A stretch of 64,000 nucleotides of DNA from Streptomyces sp. F001 (lineage in GTDB: Bacteria; Actinomycetota; Actinomycetes; Streptomycetales; Streptomycetaceae). Position 1 is the first letter of the stretch; each line of letters begins with the position of its first letter. This document shows, piece after piece, positions 45,308 through 53,905 of this stretch. The DNA is taken from the NCBI RefSeq assembly GCF_004187715.1, contig NZ_QZWF01000019.1, positions 1 to 64,000 on the forward strand, read 5' to 3'. The translations under genes and the position numbers were made by a program. The notes beneath the pieces are model-generated. The model searched no databases. It had not been told where the DNA came from and was given only the letters and a program-made list of their open reading frames with translations.

Positions 45308-46948
45308 ATGACTGCCACCCTCGTCGCCAAGAACCTCGCCGCCGGTCACGGCGACCGCGCGCTTTTCACGGGTCTCGACCTCGTCGTCGCGCCCGGCGAT
45401 GTGATCGGGCTCGTCGGCGCCAACGGCGCGGGCAAGTCCACGCTGCTGCGCCTGCTCGCCGGGCTCGACGCGCCCGAACAGGGCGAGCTGCGGCTCTCCC
45501 CGCCGACCGCGACGGTCGGACATCTGCCGCAGGAGCCGGAGCGCCGGACGGGCGAGTCGGTGCGCGAGTTCCTCGCCCGCCGCACCGGTGTCGCCGAGGC
45601 CCAGCGGGCCATGGACGAGGCCACCCAGGAGCTGGTCGACGGGGCTCCCGGCGCCGACGACGCCTACGCGACGAGCCTGGAACGCTGGCTCGGCCTCGGC
45701 GGCGCCGACCTGGACGAGCGGGCCGAGGAGGTCGCCGACTCGCTCGGCCTCGCCGTGGGCCTCGACCAGCCGATGACCTCCCTGTCCGGCGGCCAGGCCG
45801 CCCGCGCGGGACTCGCCTCCCTGCTGCTCTCCCGCTACGACGTCTTCCTCCTCGACGAGCCGACCAACGACCTCGACCTGGACGGCCTGGAGCGCCTCGA
45901 ACGCTTTGTGAGCGGCCTGCGCGCCGGCACGGTCGTCGTCAGCCACGACCGGGAGTTCCTCACCCGCACGGTCACCAGGGTCCTCGAACTCGACCTCGCC
46001 CAGCGGCAGATCAACCTCTACGGCGGCGGCTACGCGGCCTACCTCGAGGAACGCGAGGTGGCTCGCCGACACGCCCGCGAGGAGTACGAGGAGTACGCCG
46101 ACAAGAAGGCCGCCCTCCAGGACCGCGCGCAGATGCAGCGCGCCTGGATGGACAAGGGCGTGAAGAACGCCCGGCGCAAGGCGGGCAACGACAACGACAA
46201 GATCGGCCGCAAGTTCCGCAGCGAGGCCAGCGAGAAGCAGGCCGCCAAGGCCCGGCAGACCCAGCGCATGATCGAACGGCTCGAGGCCGTCGACGAGCCG
46301 CGCAAGGAGTGGGAGCTGCGAATGGAGATCGCCGCCGCGCCCCGGTCCGGCGCGGTCGTGGCGACCCTGCGCGACGCCGAGGTGCGGCGCGGCGACTTCG
46401 TCCTCGGCCCGGTCTCCGTGCAGATCGACTGGGCGGACCGGATCGCGGTCACCGGTGCCAACGGCGCCGGCAAGTCCACCCTCCTCGGTGCCCTGCTCGG
46501 CCGCGTCCCCCTGGACGCCGGGCAGGCCGCCCTCGGCTCCGGCGTCCTGGTCGGCGAGGTCGACCAGGCCCGCAAGCTGTTCCACGGCCCCGAGGCGCTG
46601 CTGGACGCGTTTCGCGCGGCGGTCCCGGACACAGAACCGGTCGAAGTACGCACACTGCTGGCCAAGTTCGGGCTGAAGTCGGACCACGTCCTGCGCCCCG
46701 CCGCGACGCTCTCCCCGGGCGAACGCACCCGCGCCGCCCTCGCCCTCCTCCAGGGCAGAGGCGTCAACCTCCTCGTCCTCGACGAGCCGACCAACCACCT
46801 CGACCTGCCGGCCATCGAGCAGCTGGAGTCCGCCCTGGACGCCTACACCGGCACCCTGCTCCTGGTCACCCACGACCGCCGCATGCTGGACGCGGTCCAT
46901 GTGACGCGTCGTCTGGAGGTCGCCGACGGCAAGGTGACCGAGCGTTAA
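45308..46948 (+). CDS. ABC-F family ATPase, second copy
   Basis: A protein of 546 residues with two ABC domains: Walker A GANGAGKST twice, signatures SGGQAAR and SPGERTR, and Walker B ending LLDEPTNDLD and VLDEPTNHLD. The linker between them (about 245-335) is highly charged, with KAALQDRAQMQ and NARRKAGNDNDK. It is distinct from the ABC-F at 23.2 kb and closer to the housekeeping-like group. The second signature has SPGE rather than SGGE. Leaderless start likely (TAGGAT 10 bp upstream). Confidence 0.88.
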   Translation: MTATLVAKNLAAGHGDRALFTGLDLVVAPGDVIGLVGANGAGKSTLLRLLAGLDAPEQGELRLSPPTATVGHLPQEPERRTGESVREFLARRTGVAEAQRAMDEATQELVDGAPGADDAYATSLERWLGLGGADLDERAEEVADSLGLAVGLDQPMTSLSGGQAARAGLASLLLSRYDVFLLDEPTNDLDLDGLERLERFVSGLRAGTVVVSHDREFLTRTVTRVLELDLAQRQINLYGGGYAAYLEEREVARRHAREEYEEYADKKAALQDRAQMQRAWMDKGVKNARRKAGNDNDKIGRKFRSEASEKQAAKARQTQRMIERLEAVDEPRKEWELRMEIAAAPRSGAVVATLRDAEVRRGDFVLGPVSVQIDWADRIAVTGANGAGKSTLLGALLGRVPLDAGQAALGSGVLVGEVDQARKLFHGPEALLDAFRAAVPDTEPVEVRTLLAKFGLKSDHVLRPAATLSPGERTRAALALLQGRGVNLLVLDEPTNHLDLPAIEQLESALDAYTGTLLLVTHDRRMLDAVHVTRRLEVADGKVTER

Positions 46949-47514
46949 CGAGGCGTCAGCCGCGTCGCCAGCCCGCGGTAGTCGACCACACAGCCGTCCG
47001 CATCGAACTCCACCTCACTGCGGAAGCCGTCCGAGGCGAACCCCACCCGCCCACCGCCGTCGGTGCGCGCGAGATGCGTGTAGGTCTGCCGCGACGGCTG
47101 CACGGTCAGGTCCGGCACCGAGACCCAGGCCATCAGGAACTCCCGTTCCCCGGCCGTCCGATGCAGGTCGTGCCGCAGCACCGGCATCGTGTTGGTCAGC
47201 GGACACAACCCCAGATCGCAGTCGAGTGCCCCGCCGACCTCCGGCACCGGCTCCCCGTCGGCCGTCCACCCGCCCCGCCCGTCGTGCCGCAGATCAAGGG
47301 CATGCGTGTGCTCCGCGGTCTCGGCGATCACTCGCAGCCGCCGCGTCACATAGCGGTCACCGGTTTCGAGCTCGTACGAGATCCAGTACGCCTCCGGAGC
47401 CGTCCCCACCGCCCGGCCACGGGCCCGCAGGACACCGCCCTCGAACTCGACCCACGCAGTCTCATAACCGCGACTCGCGGTGACGTCCCAGGTGAGTGCA
47501 CGCGAAGTGGTCAT
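46945..47514 (-). CDS. Putative glycolipid-binding protein (DUF1089)
   Basis: A protein of 189 residues starting MTTSRALTWDVTASRGYETAWV, matching the DUF1089 beta-rich family named putative glycolipid-binding. CPLTNTMPVLRHDLH and YTHLARTDGGGRVGF are its conserved parts. The stop overlaps the end of the ABC-F gene in the opposite sense by four bases. Function is unproven. Confidence 0.8.
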   Translation of the reverse strand: MTTSRALTWDVTASRGYETAWVEFEGGVLRARGRAVGTAPEAYWISYELETGDRYVTRRLRVIAETAEHTHALDLRHDGRGGWTADGEPVPEVGGALDCDLGLCPLTNTMPVLRHDLHRTAGEREFLMAWVSVPDLTVQPSRQTYTHLARTDGGGRVGFASDGFRSEVEFDADGCVVDYRGLATRLTPR

Positions 47515-47552
47515 ACCGCCACGGTACGGGCAGCAGAGCCCCGAAGCCGGTA

Positions 47553-47705
47553 GGGCGCGGGCCCGGCCCCGTACGGCGCGGGCGGGCCCGGATCCGTACG
47601 GCGCGGGCGGGCCCGGATCCGTACGGCGCGGGGCGTGCGGCCTGGACCCGTACGGTGCGGGCGGCGGGCCCGGATTCATGCGGCGCGGGGCGCGGGCCCG
47701 GCCCC
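47553..47705. repeat. GC-rich tandem repeat array, 25-29 bp units
   Basis: Two identical 25-bp units (47571-47595, 47596-47620) begin GTACGGCGCGGGCGGGCCCG, followed by degenerate 28-29 bp copies at 47621-47649, 47650-47677 and 47678-47705 and a partial copy on the left. The array fills the space between the tex stop and the DUF1089 start. Each unit contains GGGCCC-type self-complementary sequence. Confidence 0.85.
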
Positions 47706-47767
47706 TGCAGCACGAGGGGCCGGAACGGGCCCGACGCCGTGCGGTCCAGGGGCCGGGCCCGCGCGTT

Positions 47768-50137
47768 TCAGCCCCGGCCCTTCTTCGGGTCGAGCAGCCC
47801 TGCCCGGCGCAGGGCGTCGGCCATCGCGCTGTTGGCCGGGGCCGACGCCTGGCGCCCACCTCCGCCCGCGCCCCCACGACCGCCCTGTCGCTGCTGCGGC
47901 GGACGCCCGCCGCCCCGCTGCTGTCGGCGCTCGCCGGACGGCTGACCCTGCGGGGCCGCCTCGTCGTCCAGCCGCAGCGTCAGCGAGATCCGCTTGCGCG
48001 GAATGTCGACGTCGAGCACCTTCACCTTGACGATGTCACCCGGCTTGACGACGTCGCGCGGGTCCTTGACGAACGTCTTCGACATCGCCGAGACATGCAC
48101 CAGACCGTCCTGGTGCACGCCGATGTCGACGAACGCGCCGAACGCGGCCACGTTGGTCACGACACCCTCCAGGACCATGCCCGCCTGCAGGTCGGAGATC
48201 TTCTCGACGCCCTCCTTGAAGGTGGCCGTCTTGAAGGCGGGCCGCGGGTCGCGCCCCGGCTTCTCCAGCTCCTTGAGAATGTCGCTCACGGTCGGCAGAC
48301 CGAACGTGTCGTCCACGAAGTCCTGCGGCCTGAGCGAGCGCAGCACGCCCGTGTTGCCGATCAGCGACGCCACCTCCTGGCCGGAGGTCTTCACCATGCG
48401 CCGGACGACGGGGTACGCCTCCGGGTGCACGCTGGAGGCGTCCAGCGGGTCGTCCCCGCCGCGGATGCGCAGGAAGCCCGCGCACTGCTCGTACGCCTTC
48501 GGCCCCAGCCGGGCCACGCCCTTCAGCTCCGAACGTGATGTGAAGGGGCCGTTGGCGTCGCGGTGCGCCACGATGTTCTCGGCGAGTCCGGAGGAGATAC
48601 CGGAGACGCGCGCGAGCAGCGGTGCGGACGCAGTGTTCACATCGACGCCCACGCCGTTCACACAGTCCTCCACCACCGCGTCCAGCGAACGCGACAGCTT
48701 CACCTCGGACAGGTCGTGCTGGTACTGGCCCACACCGATCGACTTCGGGTCGATCTTCACCAGCTCGGCGAGCGGGTCCTGCAGGCGGCGCGCGATCGAC
48801 ACTGCGCCACGCAGTGACACGTCCATCTCGGGCAGCTCCTGCGAGGCGAACGCCGACGCCGAGTACACGGAGGCGCCCGCCTCGGACACCATCACCTTGG
48901 TGAGCTTCAACTCAGGATGCTTGCTGATCAGTTCACCGGCGAGCTTGTCCGTCTCGCGCGACGCCGTGCCGTTGCCGATCGCGACCAGCTCGACCGCGTG
49001 CTCCTTGGCGAGCCGGGCCAGCTTGGCAATGGCCTCGTCCCACTTGTTGGCCGGGACGTGCGGATAGATCACGTCCGTGGCGACGACCTTGCCCGTGGCG
49101 TCCACCACGGCCACCTTCACACCCGTACGGAATCCGGGGTCCAGGCCCAGGGTCGCGCGCGTGCCCGCCGGGGCGGCAAGGAGCAGGTCTCGCAGGTTCG
49201 CCGCGAACACGCCCACCGCCTCGTCCTCGGCCGCGGTACGCAGCCGCAGCCTCAGGTCGATGCCGAGGTGGACGAGGATGCGGGTCCGCCAGGCCCAGCG
49301 GACCGTGTCCAGCAGCCACTTGTCGGCGGGGCGCCCGCGGTCGGCGATGCCGAACCGGTGCGCGACGATGCCCTCGTACGAAGACGGCCCCTCGGTGGGC
49401 TCCTCCGGCTCCAGGACGAGGTCCAGGACCTCCTCCTTCTCGCCGCGCAGCATGGCCAGGATCCGGTGCGAGGGCAGGTCGGTGAACGGCTCGGCGAAGT
49501 CGAAGTAGTCCGCGAACTTCGCGCCCGCCTCCTCCTTGCCCTCCCGCACCTTGGCAGCCAGCCGGCCGCGCACCCACATCCGCTCGCGCAGCTCGCCGAT
49601 CAGGTCGGCGTCCTCCGAGAACCGCTCGGTGAGGATGGCGCGGGCGCCGTCGAGCGCGGCCTGCGGATCGGCCACGCCCTTGTCGGCGTCCACGAACGTG
49701 GCGGCCGCGGCAAGGGGCTCGACGGCCGGATCGCCGAGCAGCCCCTCCGCCAGCGGCTCAAGACCGGCCTCGCGCGCGATCTGCGCCTTTGTACGCCGCT
49801 TCGGCTTGTACGGCAGATAGATGTCCTCCAGGCGCGCCTTCGTCTCGGCGCCCCGGATCTGCGCCTCGAGCTCCTCGGTGAGCTTGCCCTGCTCGCGTAC
49901 CGACTCCAGGATCGCCGTACGCCGCTCCTCCAGCTCCCGCAGGTAGCGCAGCCGCTCCTCGATCGTGCGCAGCTGCGCGTCGTCGAGCATCTCGGTCGCT
50001 TCCTTGCGGTAGCGGGCGATGAAGGGCACCGTCGAACCGCCGTCGAGCAGCTCCACGGCAGCCTTGACCTGCCGCTCCCGTACGCCGAGCTCCTCGGCGA
50101 TCCTGCCTTCGATGGACCCTACGAGGGGTGTCGTCAC
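47768..50137 (-). CDS. tex: Tex-family RNA-binding transcription accessory protein
   Basis: A protein of 789 residues. It has the Tex N-terminal helical domain, a YqgF-like RNase H fold (TLGLDPGFRTGVKVAVVD), helix-hairpin-helix segments (VNTASAPLLARVSGI), and an S1 RNA-binding domain near 640-715 (GMVLEGVVTNVAAFGAFVDIGV). A Gly/Arg/Gln-rich disordered tail follows. The GTG at 50137 (MTTPLVGSIEG) was chosen, preceded by ACGGGA; a TTG at 50176 would add 13 residues. Confidence 0.93.
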   Translation of the reverse strand: MTTPLVGSIEGRIAEELGVRERQVKAAVELLDGGSTVPFIARYRKEATEMLDDAQLRTIEERLRYLRELEERRTAILESVREQGKLTEELEAQIRGAETKARLEDIYLPYKPKRRTKAQIAREAGLEPLAEGLLGDPAVEPLAAAATFVDADKGVADPQAALDGARAILTERFSEDADLIGELRERMWVRGRLAAKVREGKEEAGAKFADYFDFAEPFTDLPSHRILAMLRGEKEEVLDLVLEPEEPTEGPSSYEGIVAHRFGIADRGRPADKWLLDTVRWAWRTRILVHLGIDLRLRLRTAAEDEAVGVFAANLRDLLLAAPAGTRATLGLDPGFRTGVKVAVVDATGKVVATDVIYPHVPANKWDEAIAKLARLAKEHAVELVAIGNGTASRETDKLAGELISKHPELKLTKVMVSEAGASVYSASAFASQELPEMDVSLRGAVSIARRLQDPLAELVKIDPKSIGVGQYQHDLSEVKLSRSLDAVVEDCVNGVGVDVNTASAPLLARVSGISSGLAENIVAHRDANGPFTSRSELKGVARLGPKAYEQCAGFLRIRGGDDPLDASSVHPEAYPVVRRMVKTSGQEVASLIGNTGVLRSLRPQDFVDDTFGLPTVSDILKELEKPGRDPRPAFKTATFKEGVEKISDLQAGMVLEGVVTNVAAFGAFVDIGVHQDGLVHVSAMSKTFVKDPRDVVKPGDIVKVKVLDVDIPRKRISLTLRLDDEAAPQGQPSGERRQQRGGGRPPQQRQGGRGGAGGGGRQASAPANSAMADALRRAGLLDPKKGRG

Positions 50138-50236
50138 GATCCCGTACCGCCTTCTCCACTTCGGGTTGCGCGGCAATTGTGGCAGGTGGCACCGACAGCA
50201 GGGGACCAGGGCGGAAATGCGGCGGGGCGGCGGCCG

Positions 50237-50374
50237 TCAGACGTGCCGCGCGCCGCGCCGGCCGGACCCCGAGGCTCCCCCGAGCAGGCGGGCCAGCGCC
50301 CGGAACGGCAGCGTCACCACGGTGGCGACGGCACCGCCGATCTGCCGCAGGACATCAGCGAGAGCACGGAACAC
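50237..50374 (-). CDS. Small conserved-type protein of 45 residues
   Basis: A GTG six bases after AAAGGAG opens a 46-codon frame whose product begins MFRALADVLRQIGGAVATVV and continues LPFRALARLLGGAS to a basic tail. An amphipathic or membrane-associated helix pair is likely. Proteins with this pattern recur in Streptomyces (from memory) but have no known function. It lies 99 bp upstream of tex on the same strand. The 50138-50502 gap holds nothing else but a short direct repeat. Confidence 0.6.
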   Translation of the reverse strand: MFRALADVLRQIGGAVATVVTLPFRALARLLGGASGSGRRGARHV

Positions 50375-50400
50375 GGGAATCTCCTTTCGTCTTCGCAATG

Positions 50401-50440
50401 CTCACCAGGACCAGGCAACGCTCACCAGGACCAGGTGACG
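50401..50440. repeat. Two 20-bp tandem direct repeats
   Basis: CTCACCAGGACCAGGCAACG is followed at once by a copy differing at two positions. It sits upstream of the small 45-residue gene, in its likely promoter or leader. Confidence 0.7.
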
Positions 50441-50502
50441 TCCGGGTACCGCACCCGTCGTAGCCCATGCACCCGGCACGCGCGTGTGCGGGCCGAGCCG
50501 CT

Positions 50503-51258
50503 TCATCTTGATGTGGACACGCTCCACGTGAAGCGCGGCTGCCGGCGCTCCAGGAACGCGGTGACGCCCTCCGCGGTGTCGGTGTTGCCGCGTGCCCGGT
50601 CCGCCCAGTGGGCGTCCCGGTCGGTGCGTCCGTCGGCGAACTCCTTCGCCGCGGCCTGCGTCAGCTGCGAGCGGGACACCAGTGTTCGGGCGAACTCGGC
50701 CACGCGCTTGTCGAGTTCGCCCTCGGGCAGCACCTCGTCGACCAGCCCCGTGCGCAACGCCCGCTCGATGCCGATCAACTCGCCGGAGAACAGCAGGTAC
50801 TTGGCGGTGGCCGGACCGACCAGCGCCACCAAACGCCGGGTGGCGGAGGCCGGATACACGATCCCCAGCTTCGCCGGTGTCACCCCGAACAGCGTGCCCT
50901 CCTCCGCGAACCGCAGGTCGCAGGCCGCCGCGAGCTGTGCCCCGCCGCCCACACAGTGCCCGCGGATCGCCGCCAGCGTCGGCTTCGGAAACGCGGCAAG
51001 GGCCTCCTCGGCCTGCACGGCCAGCACCTGCGCCGTCTCCGGCGAGTCCTGGAGCGTGGAGATGTCGGCCCCTGCGCAGAACGTGCCGCCCGCACCCGTC
51101 AGCACCAGGGCGCGTACGTCCGGATCGGCGGCCAGGGTGTCGAGCAGCGGCGGCAGCACCCGCCACATCGCGGCCGTCATGGCGTTGCGCTTGGCGGGAT
51201 GATCGATCACGACGGTGGCCACGGAGTCGGCGACCCGGTGCGACAGCTGGGGCTCCAT
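50503..51258 (-). CDS. Enoyl-CoA hydratase/isomerase
   Basis: A protein of 251 residues of the crotonase family: AGGTFCAGADISTL forms the oxyanion-hole region and GHCVGGGAQLAAACDLRFAEE the second conserved block. It hydrates or isomerises an enoyl-CoA; substrate not determined. The ATG at 51258 is preceded by TAGCAT and no ribosome site, so the message is likely leaderless. A longer frame upstream was rejected. Confidence 0.88.
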   Translation of the reverse strand: MEPQLSHRVADSVATVVIDHPAKRNAMTAAMWRVLPPLLDTLAADPDVRALVLTGAGGTFCAGADISTLQDSPETAQVLAVQAEEALAAFPKPTLAAIRGHCVGGGAQLAAACDLRFAEEGTLFGVTPAKLGIVYPASATRRLVALVGPATAKYLLFSGELIGIERALRTGLVDEVLPEGELDKRVAEFARTLVSRSQLTQAAAKEFADGRTDRDAHWADRARGNTDTAEGVTAFLERRQPRFTWSVSTSR

Positions 51259-51437
51259 GCGCGGGATGCTAGCCGCAGGTACGTCAGCTGCTGTGTTCCG
51301 GGCACTGCAAACCCGTACAACCCGAAGAGTTCGCAAAGCCTGCATGAGTGGGACAGGAGCAGTCCCACAACTGACCGTGTCATACGCCAACGGTCAGAAG
51401 TGTGCGATAACAGCTGACTTGTGTTCAGGTCTCCGGC

Positions 51438-52013
51438 ATGGAGTGGCTCGTTACCAACACTCGACGTGTGGTGACAATCGAGCACAAGGGTGGCGACCGG
51501 ACGATGGACAACCACGGGCGCGGGCCCGCCCCACGCCCAGAAGGCGGCGCAGATGCACCGGTCGAGCCGAGGACGCGCGAGCCGCTGCCGTTCGAGGGCG
51601 TGTGGCGGTTCACCGCTCCCGCCGTCGACGCCTCGGTCCCGCAGGCCCGGCACGCGGTACGGGACCTGCTGATCCGCCAGCGGGTCCCGGTCTCGGACGA
51701 GCTGGCCCAGGGCCTGCTGCTGATCGTCTCGGAGCTGGTCACGAACGCCGTCCGGCACGCGGCGCTGCTGTCGCCGATGCTCGCCGTGGAGGTCGCCGTC
51801 GGCGCCGAGTGGGTGCGGGTGTCCGTGGAGGACAACCACCCCTACCGCCCGACCGCCCTCGAGGCCGACCACGGCCGGACGGGCGGCCGGGGCCTGCTCC
51901 TGGTACGGGAGGTCACCCGGGAGGCGGGCGGCGTGTGCGACGTCGAGCACACGGCGAGCGGCGGCAAGGTGATCTGGGCCGCCCTGCCGCTCGACCACGC
52001 CCGGTTGCTGTGA
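51438..52013 (+). CDS. Anti-sigma-factor-like ATP-binding protein (HATPase_c)
   Basis: A protein of 191 residues whose C-terminal 130 residues form a GHKL ATPase fold: N-box SELVTNAVRHA and G-box TGGRGLLLVREV. Proteins of this RsbW-like type abound in Streptomyces and regulate sigma factors or act as orphan kinases. The first 45 residues are disordered; a start at the ATG at 51504 is possible. The target is not visible in context. Confidence 0.82.
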   Translation: MEWLVTNTRRVVTIEHKGGDRTMDNHGRGPAPRPEGGADAPVEPRTREPLPFEGVWRFTAPAVDASVPQARHAVRDLLIRQRVPVSDELAQGLLLIVSELVTNAVRHAALLSPMLAVEVAVGAEWVRVSVEDNHPYRPTALEADHGRTGGRGLLLVREVTREAGGVCDVEHTASGGKVIWAALPLDHARLL

Positions 52014-52016
52014 GGG

Positions 52017-52610
52017 TCACCAACCCGCGGACGGGCCGGTCAGCTCCCTGATCGCGGGGCGGGCCGCGTCCAGCACCGTCATGAACCAGGACGAGAAGGT
52101 GTCCTTGGCGTGCCGCTCCGCCAGTTCGTCGGGGGTGACGAAGGCCGTCGCGTGCACCTCCTCCGGATCCGGCCGGAGCGGCGCCTGCACCAGGCCGACG
52201 AAGAGGTGGTTGTACTCCTGCTCCACCAGGCCCGAGTGCGGGTCCGGGTGGTTGTAGCGGACGGTGCCCGCCTCGGCGAGCAGCGCCGGGGAGACCCCGA
52301 GCTCCTCGTACGTCCGCCGGGCTGCCGCCGCGAACGGCGCCTCGCCCGGGTACGGGTGACCGCAGCAGGTGTTGGACCACACGCCGGGGGAGTGGTACTT
52401 GCCCAGCGCCCGCTGCTGGAGCAGCAGCCGGCTGTAGTCGTCGAACAGGAACACCGAGAACGCCCGGTGCAGCTGTCCCGGGGGCTGATGGGCGGCGAGC
52501 TTCTCCGCGGTGCCGATCGTCACGCCGTCCTCGTCGACCAGTTCCAGCAGGATCGCTTCCGCGGTGCCGTTCGACGAGCTGTGCGTCGCGGTGGCAGGTG
52601 TGATCGGCAT
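52017..52610 (-). CDS. idi: Isopentenyl-diphosphate delta-isomerase, type 1
   Basis: A protein of 197 residues with the Nudix-like IDI fold. The active-site Cys lies in SNTCCGHPYPGE and the catalytic Glu in RRTYEELGV, with EYNHLFVG further on. It interconverts IPP and DMAPP, feeding isoprenoids such as the squalene used for the hopanoid genes 10 kb downstream. ATG at 52610 with AAGG six bases before; an ATG two codons earlier is equally possible. Confidence 0.93.
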   Translation of the reverse strand: MPITPATATHSSSNGTAEAILLELVDEDGVTIGTAEKLAAHQPPGQLHRAFSVFLFDDYSRLLLQQRALGKYHSPGVWSNTCCGHPYPGEAPFAAAARRTYEELGVSPALLAEAGTVRYNHPDPHSGLVEQEYNHLFVGLVQAPLRPDPEEVHATAFVTPDELAERHAKDTFSSWFMTVLDAARPAIRELTGPSAGW

Positions 52611-52829
52611 ACCCATCCTTCGCCTCGTTCCTCGCGCCCCAGTCTGCCGTACGAATCCGGCACTCCCGGCACTTCCCGGCGCGTCGGCACCGGAAGAGGG
52701 GCCCGGTAGGTGATCGTGCCCGGCGCGGATCGGGGAGAACCGCCCGCGACGGGGGCGTACGACTACCAGGACGCGATCGCGCGCCGGACCGATGCGCTCC
52801 ACCCCCGGCGGATCACCGGTGGCCGGGCG

Positions 52830-53768
52830 TCAGTAGCACAGCCGGGCCTCGTGTTCCGCGTGCCCGCTCGGCTCCAGCTGGAAGGTGCAGTGCTCCACGT
52901 CGAAGTGGTGGCCCAGGCAGCCCTGCAGCTCGTGAAGCATCTTCTCGTGTCCTATCGCGTTCAGGACGTCGGAGCGGACCACCACGTGCGCGGACAGCAC
53001 CGGCAGGCCCGACGTGATCGTCCAGGCGTGCAGGTCATGGACGTCCTCCACGCCGTCCAGCGCCAGCATGTGGGCCCGGACCTCCGCCATGTCCACGCCC
53101 TTGGGGGCCGACTCCAGCAGGACGTCGAGGGTCTCGCGCAGCAGCTTCAGCGTCCGCGGCACGATCATCAGGCCGATGACGAGCGAGGCGACCGGGTCGG
53201 CGGCCTGCCAGCCGGTGGTGAGGATCACCACCGCCGAGATCAGCACCGCGACCGAGCCCAGCGCGTCGGCCGCGACCTCCAGGAAGGCGCCGCGCACGTT
53301 CAGGCTCTCCCGCTGACCGCGCACGAGCAGCGTGAGCGAGATCATGTTCGCGACCAGACCGATCAGACCGAACACAACCGTCAGCCCGCCCTCGGTGCCG
53401 GCCGGCGTGATGAACCGCTGGATCGCCTCGTACAGGACGTACCCGCCGACCCCGAGCAGCAGCAGACAGTTGGCGAGCGCGGCGAGGATCTCGGCACGGG
53501 CGTATCCGAAGGTGCGGTTCGCGCTCGCCGGGAGGTTGGCGAAGTGGATCGCGAGCAGGGCCATGCCCAGGCCGACCGCGTCGGTCGCCATGTGCGCGGC
53601 GTCCGCGATCAGCGCGAGGGAGTCCGCGAGCACGCCGCCGACGATCTCGACCACCATGACGGTGAGCGTGATGCACAGCGCGATCCGCAGCCGGCCGCGG
53701 TACGCCGCGGCCGCCGTGCCGCTGACCGGCGCGGCGTGTGCATGCCCGTGATCGTGCCCAGCCCCCAT
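52830..53768 (-). CDS. Cation diffusion facilitator (Zn/Co/Cd exporter type)
   Basis: A protein of 312 residues with a His-rich N-terminus (HDHGHAH) and six membrane helices. DAAHMATDAVGLG in helix II and FLEVAADALGS in helix V carry the transport-site residues; the second has Glu where His is frequent. A cytoplasmic C-terminal domain with VEDVHDLHAWTI is present. The ATG at 53768 has AGGAGGG upstream. It lowers cellular zinc or related metals. Confidence 0.9.
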   Translation of the reverse strand: MGAGHDHGHAHAAPVSGTAAAAYRGRLRIALCITLTVMVVEIVGGVLADSLALIADAAHMATDAVGLGMALLAIHFANLPASANRTFGYARAEILAALANCLLLLGVGGYVLYEAIQRFITPAGTEGGLTVVFGLIGLVANMISLTLLVRGQRESLNVRGAFLEVAADALGSVAVLISAVVILTTGWQAADPVASLVIGLMIVPRTLKLLRETLDVLLESAPKGVDMAEVRAHMLALDGVEDVHDLHAWTITSGLPVLSAHVVVRSDVLNAIGHEKMLHELQGCLGHHFDVEHCTFQLEPSGHAEHEARLCY

Positions 53769-53861
53769 GAAAAAGCCGCCCTCCTGCGATCGGTCCGAGA
53801 CCACAGTGAACTACGGGCGGGGGACATCGGGCAACGCGGCACTGAACACCGTTGTCATATG

Positions 53862-53894
53862 CTCTGACCTGCGCAAACGAACAGCAGGTCAGAG
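53862..53894. terminator. Terminator hairpin downstream of galE
   Basis: CTCTGACCTGC and GCAGGTCAGAG pair perfectly over 11 bp with an 11-nt loop, just beyond the galE stop and upstream of the CDF gene on the same strand. Confidence 0.75.
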
Positions 53895-53905
53895 TGCTTC
53901 GGTGA

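Noticed and set aside
44204..46900. Minus-strand open frame of 898 codons opposite the second ABC-F gene
   Set aside because: Shadow of the ABC-F and neighbouring gene; no recognisable domain.
47553..47705. Tandem array considered as a CRISPR array or origin repeats
   Set aside because: Units are contiguous without spacers, and very GC-rich sequence does not suit an origin.
50237..50374. Suspected frameshift in the 45-residue gene at a G-run
   Set aside because: On rereading, the run has five Gs and the frame closes naturally after 46 codons.
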